DNA from: Leptolinea sp964420995
GTDB taxonomy: Bacteria > Chloroflexota > Anaerolineae > Anaerolineales > Anaerolineaceae
Assembly: GCA_964420995.1 (NCBI GenBank)
Contig: CAYQUX010000024.1
Coordinates: forward strand, 1-64,000
Reading direction: 5' to 3'
Length of the DNA: 64,000 nucleotides
Shown here: piece by piece, positions 7,078 through 15,920 of the stretch
Position numbering within the stretch: position 1 is the stretch's first letter
Layout of the letters: the number at the start of each line of letters is the position of its first letter
Program-made: the position numbers and the translations under genes
The notes under the pieces: model-generated
Database searches by the model: none
Seen by the model: the letters and a program-made list of their open reading frames with translations, nothing else
Told to the model about the DNA's origin: nothing

Positions 7078-8862
7078 ATGATCGAGAATGTACTGGTATC
7101 TGTTGCCTGGCCGTACGCCAACGCCGAAATCCACGTCGGAAACCTGACCGGAGCCTACCTACCGGCCGATATTTTCGCCCGCTACCAGCGTTTGCGTGGA
7201 CGAAAGGTGTTGATGGTCTCCGGGTCTGATTCGCATGGCACACCAATCACCGTACGGGCGGATGCCGAAAACACCTCTCCGCTGGAGGTTTATCAGCGCT
7301 ACCATTATGGGTTCCTGGAATTATTCAAGGACCTTGGCCTGACATACGACCTGTTCACCAGCACGCATACCAGCAATCATTTTGATGTTTCCCAGAAGAT
7401 ATTTCTTGCCCTGCAAAAGAACGGTTACCTGTATACCGACCGTGAAATGCAATGGTACGCGCCCAGTCAGAAACGATTCCTTCCCGACCGCTATGTGGAA
7501 GGCACCTGTTACATCTGCGGCTTCGAGAACGCGCGCAGCGATCAATGCGACAAATGCGGTAACCTGCTCGATCCCGCCCTGCTGATCAATCCACGCAGCA
7601 AGGTGGATGGTTCCACCCCGGAGCTTCGCGAAACCGAACATACCTACCTGGATCTCGGCAAACTGCAGCCCGCCGTGGTTGAGTTCCTGAAACAGCGGGA
7701 AGGCTACTGGCGGCCGAATGTGCTGCGCCAGAGCCTGGGGCAGATCCTGGCGGATAACCTGCACGGCCGGGCCATCACCCGTGACCTCGACTGGGGCATC
7801 CCTGTCCCGCTGGAAGGCTGGGAAGGCAAGTGCCTGTATGTGTGGTTTGAAGCCGTCATCGGCTACCTCTCCGCGTCCATTGAGTGGAGCAAGCTGGCCG
7901 GCAAACCTGACGCCTGGCTGGACTGGTGGCATGGTGCACAGTCGCAATCGTATTATTTCATCGGTAAAGACAACATTCCCTTCCACGCGGTCATCTGGCC
8001 GGCGCAGTTAACCGGCAGCGGCAAAGCCTTTGATGAACTCATGGGTGTGGCAGATCCCAAACCATTAAATCTGCCGCATGACGTTCCAGCCAATGAATTC
8101 ATGAACCTTGAGAACCAGAAAATCTCCGGCAGCCGCAACTGGGCTGTTTGGGGACGCGACTTCCTGACGCGGTACGACCCGGACCCCCTGCGGTACTACC
8201 TGACGGTCAATATGCCGGAAAGCAAGGACACCGACTGGGACTGGGAGGATTTCTTCCACCGCAATAATGACGAACTGGTGGCCACCTGGGGCAACCTGGC
8301 CAACCGGGTGCTTTCTTTCACCTGCAAACACTGGGAAAACAGGGTCCCCGACCCGGGTGAACTGACCCGAATGGACCTGGACCTTCTGGCGCAGATCGAA
8401 GAGGGATTCAATACCGTGGCGAAGGAAATGGACGCCGTGCACCTGCGTGCCGCGCTGGCCGAAGGCATGCGCCTGGCGACTGAAGTCAATAAATATCTGG
8501 ACCAGACAGCGCCATGGACAGCCATCAAGACGGATAAAGCCGCCGCCGCGCGTGCCGTGCTCACCGCGCTAAAAGCCATCGATTCGTTGAAGATCATGCT
8601 GGCTCCTTTCCTGCCATTCACCAGTGAACGGCTGCATGGCTTCTTTGGCAATACCAGCCCGCTGTTCGGCCGTCAGTACATTGACACCATCACAGATAGC
8701 CTGGGAGAACACACCGCCCTGCGTTACGACCCTGATGGGGCGTCAGGCCGCTGGGAGCCTTCGAAGCTTCAGCCGGGCAATGAATTGGTCAATCCGCAGC
8801 CTCTGTTCAAAAAGCTGGATGTCAGCATCATTGAAGAAGAACGTAAACGCCTGGGTAAATAG
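7078..8862 (+). CDS. metG: Methionyl-tRNA synthetase
   Basis: MetRS charges tRNA-Met in the cytoplasm. The 594-residue protein has the class I signature region (HVGN in place of HIGH), a zinc-binding knuckle with two CxxC pairs (CYIC and CDKC), and the second signature in the form KISGSR, where the family norm is KMSKS or KISTSR. The anticodon-binding helical domain follows (residues about 400-540). There is no C-terminal tRNA-binding (tRBD) extension. Three ATGs lie in tandem at 7072, 7075 and 7078; the GTGAGG ribosome-binding site fits 7078 best. It ends in a terminator that lies inside the convergent luxR-type gene. Confidence 0.93.
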   Translation: MIENVLVSVAWPYANAEIHVGNLTGAYLPADIFARYQRLRGRKVLMVSGSDSHGTPITVRADAENTSPLEVYQRYHYGFLELFKDLGLTYDLFTSTHTSNHFDVSQKIFLALQKNGYLYTDREMQWYAPSQKRFLPDRYVEGTCYICGFENARSDQCDKCGNLLDPALLINPRSKVDGSTPELRETEHTYLDLGKLQPAVVEFLKQREGYWRPNVLRQSLGQILADNLHGRAITRDLDWGIPVPLEGWEGKCLYVWFEAVIGYLSASIEWSKLAGKPDAWLDWWHGAQSQSYYFIGKDNIPFHAVIWPAQLTGSGKAFDELMGVADPKPLNLPHDVPANEFMNLENQKISGSRNWAVWGRDFLTRYDPDPLRYYLTVNMPESKDTDWDWEDFFHRNNDELVATWGNLANRVLSFTCKHWENRVPDPGELTRMDLDLLAQIEEGFNTVAKEMDAVHLRAALAEGMRLATEVNKYLDQTAPWTAIKTDKAAAARAVLTALKAIDSLKIMLAPFLPFTSERLHGFFGNTSPLFGRQYIDTITDSLGEHTALRYDPDGASGRWEPSKLQPGNELVNPQPLFKKLDVSIIEEERKRLGK

Positions 8863-8883
8863 GCGCGCAGAAGTAATCTAATT

Positions 8884-9312
8884 TTATCCACCCGGTCTGA
8901 GGATACCCAGCCGGGTGGCTTTTTGTACACATTCCGCCGTGGTGTTTGCCCCCAGGTTGCGTTTCAACCCGGAAATATGCAAACTCACCGAACGCCGGGA
9001 GATTTTCAACCGGCTGGCGATCTGTTTGCCGGTTAATCCTTCAGAAAGGTCAAGCAGAACATCCAACTGGCGGCGGGTCAGGTATTTTTGGCCGGGGGCA
9101 GGGACAATATTTTCCGCCGGGTGGGCAATCACCCAGTCTTTCCAGACGACTGTGGCATAATTTACACATAGATTACGGTCTTCACCATCCATCTTGATAT
9201 AATCCGGCAGACAGCCCTGTGCCAGAAAATCCAGTTGCACCTGGCTGGCAGACGGGTTGATCTGCTGATAGATGAAAGATTGATCCGGCCGGATGAGAAG
9301 TAGATGGGTCAT
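8884..9312 (-). CDS. LuxR-type DNA-binding regulator
   Basis: The 142-residue protein has a LuxR/FixJ-type helix-turn-helix in its C-terminal half (residues about 75-137): LTRRQLDVLLDLSEGLTGKQIA, then the recognition helix ISRRSVSLHISGLKR. The N-terminal 70 residues match no receiver or autoinducer domain that I recognise. It lacks an aspartate-based phospho-site pattern, so it is probably a small one-component or stand-alone regulator. It is divergent from the exported propeller gene at 9438, with 125 bp between the starts, so it may control that gene; this is inference. Its last codons double as the metG terminator. Confidence 0.75.
   Translation of the reverse strand: MTHLLLIRPDQSFIYQQINPSASQVQLDFLAQGCLPDYIKMDGEDRNLCVNYATVVWKDWVIAHPAENIVPAPGQKYLTRRQLDVLLDLSEGLTGKQIASRLKISRRSVSLHISGLKRNLGANTTAECVQKATRLGILRPGG
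8888..8923 (+). terminator. metG terminator, inside the 3' end of the convergent gene
   Basis: An 8-bp GC-rich stem (8888-8895 with 8911-8918) is followed by CTTTTT. It lies 25 nt after the metG stop and within the last codons of the minus-strand LuxR-type gene (stop at 8884-8886), whose final residues RPGG are encoded by the stem. Confidence 0.75.
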
Positions 9313-9403
9313 GGCATTTGCTAAATTAGTATATTTGTTCTATTATGACAGAATCCGGTGAAAAGTCAAGGCGGATTTTACGTAATTAATCACAGAAAAC
9401 ATC

Positions 9404-9430
9404 TTGACTTTTTGCACGGCGGAGTAGAAT
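9404..9430 (+). promoter_or_regulatory. Candidate promoter placing the start at the ATG
   Basis: TTGACT (9404-9409) and TAGAAT (9425-9430) are 15 bp apart, shorter than the 17-bp optimum. A start 7 nt after the -10 would fall at about 9437, one base before the ATG at 9438. No ribosome-binding site is placed correctly, so the mRNA may be leaderless. Confidence 0.35.
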
Positions 9431-9437
9431 CGTACAT

Positions 9438-10871
9438 ATGAAAAAGCTGCGTATTTATAAACAATTATTCCTGCTTATCCTTCTGGCGATAATGATCGGT
9501 TCCGTCCAACCGGTATCAGCCGCCGGTATATCAACGAAGAACCAAGCTGCCACAGACGCCATCGGTTTGGTCGTGTCAGCCAACTACCAGGCAGACAATC
9601 TGACGCTTGATGACCAGTACCTGTACCCCACGTTCAGTTCGTTGAGTGTTGTGGATTTGAATCCGGCTTCGTTAAAGCTTTTTTACAAATTCCGCACTGA
9701 CTATATTTTTGACCTTACCGTAAAGGGACAATACGCTTTCGCGTCCCAGCAGGATAAGGGTTTGAAAGTGTTTGATATAACCGTGGCCACCCCGACCATC
9801 TTCTCCAGTCATAATCTTGCCGGCGGGGCGTACGGACTCGCTCTGGCAGGCGACCGGTTGGTGGTTACGGCTGGACTGAATGGGATTGTCATCCTGGACA
9901 CTACCAAACCGTATGATCTTCCGGTACTCAGTCAACTAATGCTGGAAGGTTTTTCCCGGCAGGTGGCTGTTTCCGGCAACCTTGCATTGGTGGCGGCAGG
10001 CAAGAGCGGCGTGCATGTGCTGGATATCTCCAATCCACAGGCGCCGAAATTGATCAGCACCATCCAGACCTCCACCCCGGCGGAAAACGTGACCCTTGAG
10101 GGAACCACAGGCTACATTTCCCTGGGATTGGGTGGCATGCAGACAGTTGACCTTAAAGATCCGGCGAAACCGCAAGCGCTCTCCCGGTTGGACAGTCTGG
10201 ATTTCACCCGCCGGGTGGTATTGAAGGACACTCTGGCTTATCTGGCTGAACGGGACGCCGGTATCCGCATTGTGGATATGGCTGATCCGGCCAACCCGCG
10301 TCCGCTGGCTGTTTACAATACATACGGCGGCGCCTGGGATATCGCCGTTAAGGACAACAATATTTACGTAGCCGATTACCCGTACGGCCTGCTGGTTTTA
10401 CGCTACAACCGTCCGGTTGAACAAAATATTCCACGGACAGGCGGCACCCTGAATTCACCCGCGGATGGGATCACCATGACCTTCCCGGCGGATGGGTTTG
10501 AGAAACCGGTGGCTTTCCGCCATGAACCGCTGCCGGCCATCAACACACCCATCGGCCCGGAACCCACACTGGTCAAGGTCGGGCCATTCTTCCGCAACAG
10601 CGCCTGGGACGGAGACGACTCTGTCGAAGTTTCCCGCCCATATACCATATCAATGAAAGCCAACACCGATGGTCTCACGCAACGGCAGATCGCCGCGCTC
10701 AGCCTGTATTATTGGGATCCGGACCTCAAACGCTGGCGTAGAGATGTATCCACCCGGTTGGATGAAACCACCGGTGTTTTGACGGCTGCCCCAAAACGCC
10801 TCGGGGTGTGGGGTGTATTCTACGACCGGGAAAAATCCTACACCAACCTGCCGCCCACGCCCACACCGTGA
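9438..10871 (+). CDS. Secreted LVIVD-repeat beta-propeller protein
   Basis: The 477-residue protein has a clear signal peptide ending at PVSAAG. Residues about 50-320 hold repeated blades of the LVIVD type: GLKVFDI, GIVILDTTKP, GVHVLDISNPQAP, GMQTVDLKDPAKP and GIRIVDMADPANP. The Asp-Pro/Asn-Pro pattern at each blade end is diagnostic. Residues about 335-460 resemble the ZU5-like or autoproteolytic-type beta domain common in extracellular proteins (GGTLNSPADG, MTFPADGFEKP). The protein ends in PPTPTP with no membrane anchor or sorting signal. Such Pro/Thr tails often lead into a further anchor segment, so a C-terminal truncation is possible. Function is unknown; surface adhesion or scaffolding is a guess. 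Confidence 0.75.
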   Translation: MKKLRIYKQLFLLILLAIMIGSVQPVSAAGISTKNQAATDAIGLVVSANYQADNLTLDDQYLYPTFSSLSVVDLNPASLKLFYKFRTDYIFDLTVKGQYAFASQQDKGLKVFDITVATPTIFSSHNLAGGAYGLALAGDRLVVTAGLNGIVILDTTKPYDLPVLSQLMLEGFSRQVAVSGNLALVAAGKSGVHVLDISNPQAPKLISTIQTSTPAENVTLEGTTGYISLGLGGMQTVDLKDPAKPQALSRLDSLDFTRRVVLKDTLAYLAERDAGIRIVDMADPANPRPLAVYNTYGGAWDIAVKDNNIYVADYPYGLLVLRYNRPVEQNIPRTGGTLNSPADGITMTFPADGFEKPVAFRHEPLPAINTPIGPEPTLVKVGPFFRNSAWDGDDSVEVSRPYTISMKANTDGLTQRQIAALSLYYWDPDLKRWRRDVSTRLDETTGVLTAAPKRLGVWGVFYDREKSYTNLPPTPTP

Positions 10872-12776
10872 TCAGGGTTGCACCGTGACCTCGCGCGGGT
10901 AGTAAAAGCCGTAGCGTTGAATCATCGGGTCGTTTGAATCATAGTATTTCCCGCAGATATTCAGGATGCCGTATGTTTTCGGCATCTTTTCTGTGGATGT
11001 CAACAACCAGACTCGCTTTCCACTGGGAATGTCATACCCCAGCAACAGTGTTGCGGGTGGTTCAACTTTTTCCAGTATGGTGAAAGCCTCTTCATTGGGC
11101 AGGTTGTGAATAAAAACCTTATAGCGCCCGTAGTGAAATTCGGGCAGCCAATCCAACTGCATCACGCTTTCGCGGATCAGCCGGACTTCATTGCCCGCTT
11201 CATAATGCATGCTTATCGGGACTTCATCCTGCTGGCATTTGGGAGCCTGCACCACGGGCGGAATAGCCAGCCTCATGGTCGCATACGGCGCAATCAACAG
11301 GAAAGCGGTCAGCACAGCGCTGAAGACAGCCAGGCCGGTGGATGAATGGCTGTCTTCCGGTTGCTCATGCAAAAGTCGGTTGGGAAACCAGGCGAGAACC
11401 TCTGAGACGCCGGCCGCCGGCAGCAACGCCAGTAGAGGAATGCTGGCGGCAAAGGCACGCATTTTATGAGCGTCACCGGGCGGCACGAAAGGTACCGATA
11501 TGAAAATACCGAAGATGGAAGCCAGCAGCAGCGAGTGGAAGGGCAGCTTCCACTTACGCGCGGACTGCACCAACGCCAGTGCACACAGGGCATACAATCC
11601 CAGGTGCAGCGGGCGGTTGCCGGCCGTATTCTCTCCGCCCACGTAGGCATACACGCTGAACCAGGTGTCTGAGAAAAGCAATCCCCATTGTTTCAGCGAA
11701 CCCCGGATAATACCCATCGGATTTTCTTTAATCAGGTCGAAGGCCATGCGGTAGATCTGTTTATACCTTTCCTGATCGGAAACCGGTCCGGTCTCTGTGT
11801 ACTGGTTGTAGACGTACGACCAGCGTTCTCCGCCCGAGGCCAGACCGTAGAGTGATTCAGAAAAATTACCAAACAATTGGCCGCCGGGCGTGCCAATCAA
11901 CCGGAAGGTCAGCGTATTGACCGCGAATCCAAGCGCCACTGCCAGCACAGCCAGCAGGGTGGGCTTCCAGGCCAGCCAGCCTTTCTCCCGCAGCCACCAT
12001 CCCACCCAGAGTACCAGCACCGGCAGGATGAAAAACGCGCCCGCGCGGATGTTCAACGCCAGTGACAACAGGAACATACCAGACAACAAATACCAGAGCG
12101 ACCTGCGTCCCGCGCCGCGCAACAGCGCGGCCAACGCCAGCGCGCCAAATGCCATCCCCAGTGATTCCGTCATGGTGGTGCCAATGAAACGGCGTGCGAA
12201 CAGGAAGACGATCCAGAACGTGACCGCCCCGGCAGCCGCGCCGCGGGTTCGGCGAACCTCAATGGCCAAAATGGCGCACGCGGCGGCCTCGATCAAAGCC
12301 AGGGCAGCCGTGGCATTTTGCAGGTTGCGCCCGGTCAGTGCGAGCAGCGCGCCCAGGAACCCGATGGACAGCGGCCGTCGGGAGGAACCATCGGAAAGCA
12401 GTGACCCGTCCAGCAGACGGTTGGCATCGTTGTAATACGTGGCCGCGTCATTGTAGGGAATCAATCCGCTGACCACGTAGGGCTCACTCTGCCCGCTGGC
12501 CCAAAGACCGGCCAGGGCAAGCCCGAATATGGCCCCGATAACCCCGAAGACTACCGGTTTCTGCCAGCGGTCAGGCAGGCGCAGGACAAGGTACAGGATC
12601 AACAGAATAGCGACCGATGTGGAGGCGAAACTGTAGCGCACCGTTACCGCCAGTGAGCGTATCTCGACAGGGATATGGCTGTATGCCGTGAACAGGAAAG
12701 CGGCCACCAGCGCAAGGAGGGCGATCAAGATGGTTGATATGGAAGAAAATTGTTTATTATCTTTGAAAATGGGCAT
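10872..12776 (-). CDS. Polytopic membrane protein, GT-C glycosyltransferase-like
   Basis: The 634-residue protein has about eleven to thirteen hydrophobic helices and a C-terminal soluble domain of about 130 residues. An acidic loop between the early helices (NDAATYYNDANRLLDG) matches the position of the catalytic Asp in GT-C enzymes such as the PMT/ArnT families, which transfer sugars from polyprenyl phosphates on the outer face. A second conserved-looking loop has RWSYVYNQY. I infer a cell-envelope or protein glycosylation role with moderate confidence only. The stop codon directly abuts that of the convergent propeller gene with no spacer. The start lies near a palindromic repeat at 12835-12884. 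Confidence 0.6.
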   Translation of the reverse strand: MPIFKDNKQFSSISTILIALLALVAAFLFTAYSHIPVEIRSLAVTVRYSFASTSVAILLILYLVLRLPDRWQKPVVFGVIGAIFGLALAGLWASGQSEPYVVSGLIPYNDAATYYNDANRLLDGSLLSDGSSRRPLSIGFLGALLALTGRNLQNATAALALIEAAACAILAIEVRRTRGAAAGAVTFWIVFLFARRFIGTTMTESLGMAFGALALAALLRGAGRRSLWYLLSGMFLLSLALNIRAGAFFILPVLVLWVGWWLREKGWLAWKPTLLAVLAVALGFAVNTLTFRLIGTPGGQLFGNFSESLYGLASGGERWSYVYNQYTETGPVSDQERYKQIYRMAFDLIKENPMGIIRGSLKQWGLLFSDTWFSVYAYVGGENTAGNRPLHLGLYALCALALVQSARKWKLPFHSLLLASIFGIFISVPFVPPGDAHKMRAFAASIPLLALLPAAGVSEVLAWFPNRLLHEQPEDSHSSTGLAVFSAVLTAFLLIAPYATMRLAIPPVVQAPKCQQDEVPISMHYEAGNEVRLIRESVMQLDWLPEFHYGRYKVFIHNLPNEEAFTILEKVEPPATLLLGYDIPSGKRVWLLTSTEKMPKTYGILNICGKYYDSNDPMIQRYGFYYPREVTVQP

Positions 12777-12834
12777 TTTTTGTTTCTTTTATTTTTATCC
12801 ATGTAATTATAAGATACTGTATTGATAATAAAGC

Positions 12835-12884
12835 AGGGGCGTACGGCCGCCTGCATTGGATGCAGTTTTCCAATGTACGCCCCT
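12835..12884. repeat. Palindromic repeat, AGGGGCGTAC family, copy 1
   Basis: Outer arms AGGGGCGTAC (12835-12844) and GTACGCCCCT (12875-12884) enclose an inner stem CATTGGA (12854-12860) with TCCAATG (12869-12875). The first 15 bases match the perfect palindrome at 48312-48339. It lies just downstream of nuoN and upstream of the GT-C-like gene, so on the minus strand it may also end nuo transcription (it is followed by a T-rich tract). Confidence 0.65.
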
Positions 12885-12922
12885 ACACATACCTATACAG
12901 CAACAATGCTTGCAAATTCTCG

Positions 12923-14371
12923 TTACTTTACCGCCACCATCATCTGCGTGGCAAAATTTAACAGCGGGTTAGGGATGAAGCTCAACACCAGCACACCGGC
13001 AGCCATCACCACAGCCACAAGACCGGCCCATTTTCCCGGCTGAACCTGGGGATCACCGGTCTTAAACCAGGTGTACATGATCACGCGCAGGTAGTAATAC
13101 GCGGAGACCAGCGAAGTGACCAGACCGATCAGCGCCAGAAGAAGCTGACCGCCGTCCACCGCCGTCTTGAACAGGTAGAATTTTCCCCAGAAACCCATGG
13201 TGAGCGGCACTCCGGTAAATGAGAGCATGCTGATCAATAATGCCATGCCCAACCACGGGTGTTTTTTCCCCAGCCCGGATAGATCTTCCAGCGAAAGGCC
13301 TTCGGATCCAACCGACTCAATCGCGGTGACCACCGCCCAGGCACTGAATGCGGTCAGCCCATAAGCCAGCAGGTAGAACAATGCGGCAGAGACAGATTCC
13401 TGCACCATACCGCGATTGCCGTAGGGAACAAAAGCCATCAGGATATAACCGGCATTGGCAATCCCCGAATAGGCCAGCATGCGTTTGATATTGGTCTGCG
13501 AGATAGCCACCACATTGCCAAAGATCATACTCGCAGCCGCCAGCACCCAGAACACGGCGGAAAATAAAGGCGCCTGAGCTGGAAAGAGCAACACAAATAC
13601 GCGTAAAAGACCGGCAAATCCGGCGGCTTTGGTGGCCACCGTCATGAACCCGCTGACTGGAGTCGGTGAGCCGTTATACACATCGGGCACCCACGAATGG
13701 AAGGGGAAAACACCGATCTTGAAACCAAAACCGACCAGAAGAAGGCTGGCACCAATCAACAGGAGCAGGTTGTTGGCCGAACCCGATTCCACAGCTGTAA
13801 GTATGCCGGTGAAGTTCGTGGCGCCTGTCGCTCCATAAATCCAGGCGATACCAAACAACAGAAAAGCCGATGAGAATGTTCCCAGCAGGAAGTACTTGAG
13901 CGCGGCTTCTTCAGATGTGAGACGGTCGCGGAAGAAACCGGCCAGGATATACAACGGAATGGAGAGCAGTTCCAGCGCCAGAAAAACCATGATCAGGTCA
14001 TTGGACATGGTCATCATGATCATGCCAGCTATGGAGAAAAGCAGCAGGATATAAAACTCACCCTTTTCCGCCTGATTGCGTTTGAGGTAATCATGCGACA
14101 GCGCGATAGCTGCCAGGCCGCTTAACAGGAACAACACCGTAAGCACCGCCGCGAACCCATCCCACGTGACCATGCCGCTGAAGGCAGAATCAGTCTTATT
14201 GTTCAAAGCGAAGACAGCCCCGCCAGCCAGAATCAAACCCGCGGCGGAAAGCAGCGCGATGATATGTTTTTTATCCGCCGGAATCCACAGATCAACGAGC
14301 AACAGCGCCAGAGCCCAGACTGTAAGGACCAGTACCGGAAGGATGAAGAGGAAATCATTAATAGTCGGCAT
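12923..14371 (-). CDS. nuoN: NADH-quinone oxidoreductase subunit N
   Basis: NuoN is one of the three antiporter-like proton-pumping subunits in the membrane arm of complex I. The 482-residue protein is strongly hydrophobic with about fourteen helices. Family features seen are the LLSIPLYILAGF segment with the preceding Glu of LALELL, the TM-embedded KIGVFPFHSWVPDVY motif, and SNIKRMLAYSGIANAGY-like residues (written here as TNIKRMLAYSGI). I chose ATG 14371, preceded by a GTGAGG ribosome-binding site; a GTG at 14383 is the longer alternative. It is the last gene of the nuo operon and follows nuoM closely. Confidence 0.93.
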   Translation of the reverse strand: MPTINDFLFILPVLVLTVWALALLLVDLWIPADKKHIIALLSAAGLILAGGAVFALNNKTDSAFSGMVTWDGFAAVLTVLFLLSGLAAIALSHDYLKRNQAEKGEFYILLLFSIAGMIMMTMSNDLIMVFLALELLSIPLYILAGFFRDRLTSEEAALKYFLLGTFSSAFLLFGIAWIYGATGATNFTGILTAVESGSANNLLLLIGASLLLVGFGFKIGVFPFHSWVPDVYNGSPTPVSGFMTVATKAAGFAGLLRVFVLLFPAQAPLFSAVFWVLAAASMIFGNVVAISQTNIKRMLAYSGIANAGYILMAFVPYGNRGMVQESVSAALFYLLAYGLTAFSAWAVVTAIESVGSEGLSLEDLSGLGKKHPWLGMALLISMLSFTGVPLTMGFWGKFYLFKTAVDGGQLLLALIGLVTSLVSAYYYLRVIMYTWFKTGDPQVQPGKWAGLVAVVMAAGVLVLSFIPNPLLNFATQMMVAVK

Positions 14372-14383
14372 AATCATCCTCAC

Positions 14384-15892
14384 CTAATGCATGACCTGCG
14401 CGGCGGATAACACAGTGGATGTTATTTTTTCCGCTGTGGGATTGATGAGAGAATAGAACGGCGCCGGATACAGGCCGATCCAGAAGATCAGGATAAGCAA
14501 AGGCAACAACGTCAAGATCTCGCGGGGTGACAGGTCTTTCAGCGATTTGTTCTCTTCAATGTTAACCGGGCCAAGGAAGACTTTTTCAAACATGGTCAAC
14601 AGGTAAACCGCGGCCAGAATGACACCCAACGCGGCCAGGCCGGCAAACCAGGGCGAAGCCAGCACACCCGAACCGAAGGAACCCAGCAGAATGGTGAATT
14701 CTCCGATGAAGCCGTTGGTTCCCGGCAGTCCTGCCGACGACAGGGTGACGATCAGGCTGAGGGCGGCCAGACCAGGGATCACCTTCCAAAGGCCGCCAAA
14801 ATCCGCCAGCAGGCGGGTGTGGCGGCGTTCATACAACATGCCGACGATCAGGAACAACGCGCCGGTGCTGATGCCGTGGTTGACCATTTGCAGCACGCTG
14901 CCGGAAAGTGCCTGCGGCGTGAAGGCGAAGATGCCCAGCATAACGAAGCCCATGTGGCTGACGGAAGAATAGGCTACCAGTTTTTTCATATCCCGCTGGG
15001 TAAAAGCCACCAGTGCGCCATAAATGATCCCGATAACCGCCAGACCGGCCATCCACGGCGCCAGTTGCACGGACGCCTGCGGAAAGAGCGGCAGGTTGAA
15101 ACGCAAAAAGCCATAGGCTCCCATCTTCAAGAGCACACCGGCCAGTATGACCGAACCGGCGGTGGGCGCTTCGACGTGCGCATCCGGCAGCCAGGTGTGC
15201 AGCGGGAACATGGGCACCTTGATGGCGAAAGCCAACGCGAAAGCCAGGAAGAGCCAGACCCCGGCAGGTGAGAATAACGCCCACAACCCGGAGAGCTCCG
15301 TCCAGTCAAAAGTGCGGGCAGTGAAACCCATGTACAGGATGGCCAGCAGCATGATCACTGAACCCGCCATGGTGAACAGGAAGAATTTAAACGCGGCATA
15401 CAACCGGCGCTCCCCGCCCCACAATCCAATCAGGAAGTACATGGGCACGAGGGTAAATTCCCAGAAGATGTAGAAGAGCACCAGGTCGAGAGAGACGAAC
15501 ACACCCAGCATACCGGTTTCAAGCGACAGAAAGACCAGATTGAAGCCCTTGACATTGTCCTTCACGGCCGTCCAGGTGGAAAGCAGCGCGATGGAAGAAA
15601 GCAGACCCGTCAAAAGCACCATCATCAGGCTGATGCCGTCAACGCCCAGATGGAATTGAACGGGAATATCACCCAGAGTGACCCATGGAACGCGCAGTTC
15701 AGCCTGCATATCCGCTCTGGAAGGATCAAACACGGTCAACAGGAGCAGGGACAGACCGAAGGTGATCAGGGATGTGATCAGCGCGGTCCAGCGGATGGCA
15801 TTCTTTTGCTCTTCCTTCAGGAAGGCAATCACCAGAACGCCTACCAGCGGGAAGAACGTGATCAGAAGCAGCGGATGTATCCCAAAATTCAT
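14384..15892 (-). CDS. nuoM: NADH-quinone oxidoreductase subunit M
   Basis: NuoM is a second antiporter-like proton-pumping subunit of the complex I membrane arm. The 502-residue protein has the family length and about fourteen helices. Recognisable elements are FYIFWEFTLVPMYFLIG with the conserved Glu, KVPMFPLHTWLPDAHVEAPT with Lys and His residues of the proton path, and KKLVAYSSVSHMGF. It sits between nuoL (28 nt upstream) and nuoN in the canonical order. Confidence 0.95.
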   Translation of the reverse strand: MNFGIHPLLLITFFPLVGVLVIAFLKEEQKNAIRWTALITSLITFGLSLLLLTVFDPSRADMQAELRVPWVTLGDIPVQFHLGVDGISLMMVLLTGLLSSIALLSTWTAVKDNVKGFNLVFLSLETGMLGVFVSLDLVLFYIFWEFTLVPMYFLIGLWGGERRLYAAFKFFLFTMAGSVIMLLAILYMGFTARTFDWTELSGLWALFSPAGVWLFLAFALAFAIKVPMFPLHTWLPDAHVEAPTAGSVILAGVLLKMGAYGFLRFNLPLFPQASVQLAPWMAGLAVIGIIYGALVAFTQRDMKKLVAYSSVSHMGFVMLGIFAFTPQALSGSVLQMVNHGISTGALFLIVGMLYERRHTRLLADFGGLWKVIPGLAALSLIVTLSSAGLPGTNGFIGEFTILLGSFGSGVLASPWFAGLAALGVILAAVYLLTMFEKVFLGPVNIEENKSLKDLSPREILTLLPLLILIFWIGLYPAPFYSLINPTAEKITSTVLSAAQVMH

Positions 15893-15920
15893 AGCGTTAC
15901 CTTCGCGTAAGAAAGCGTGA

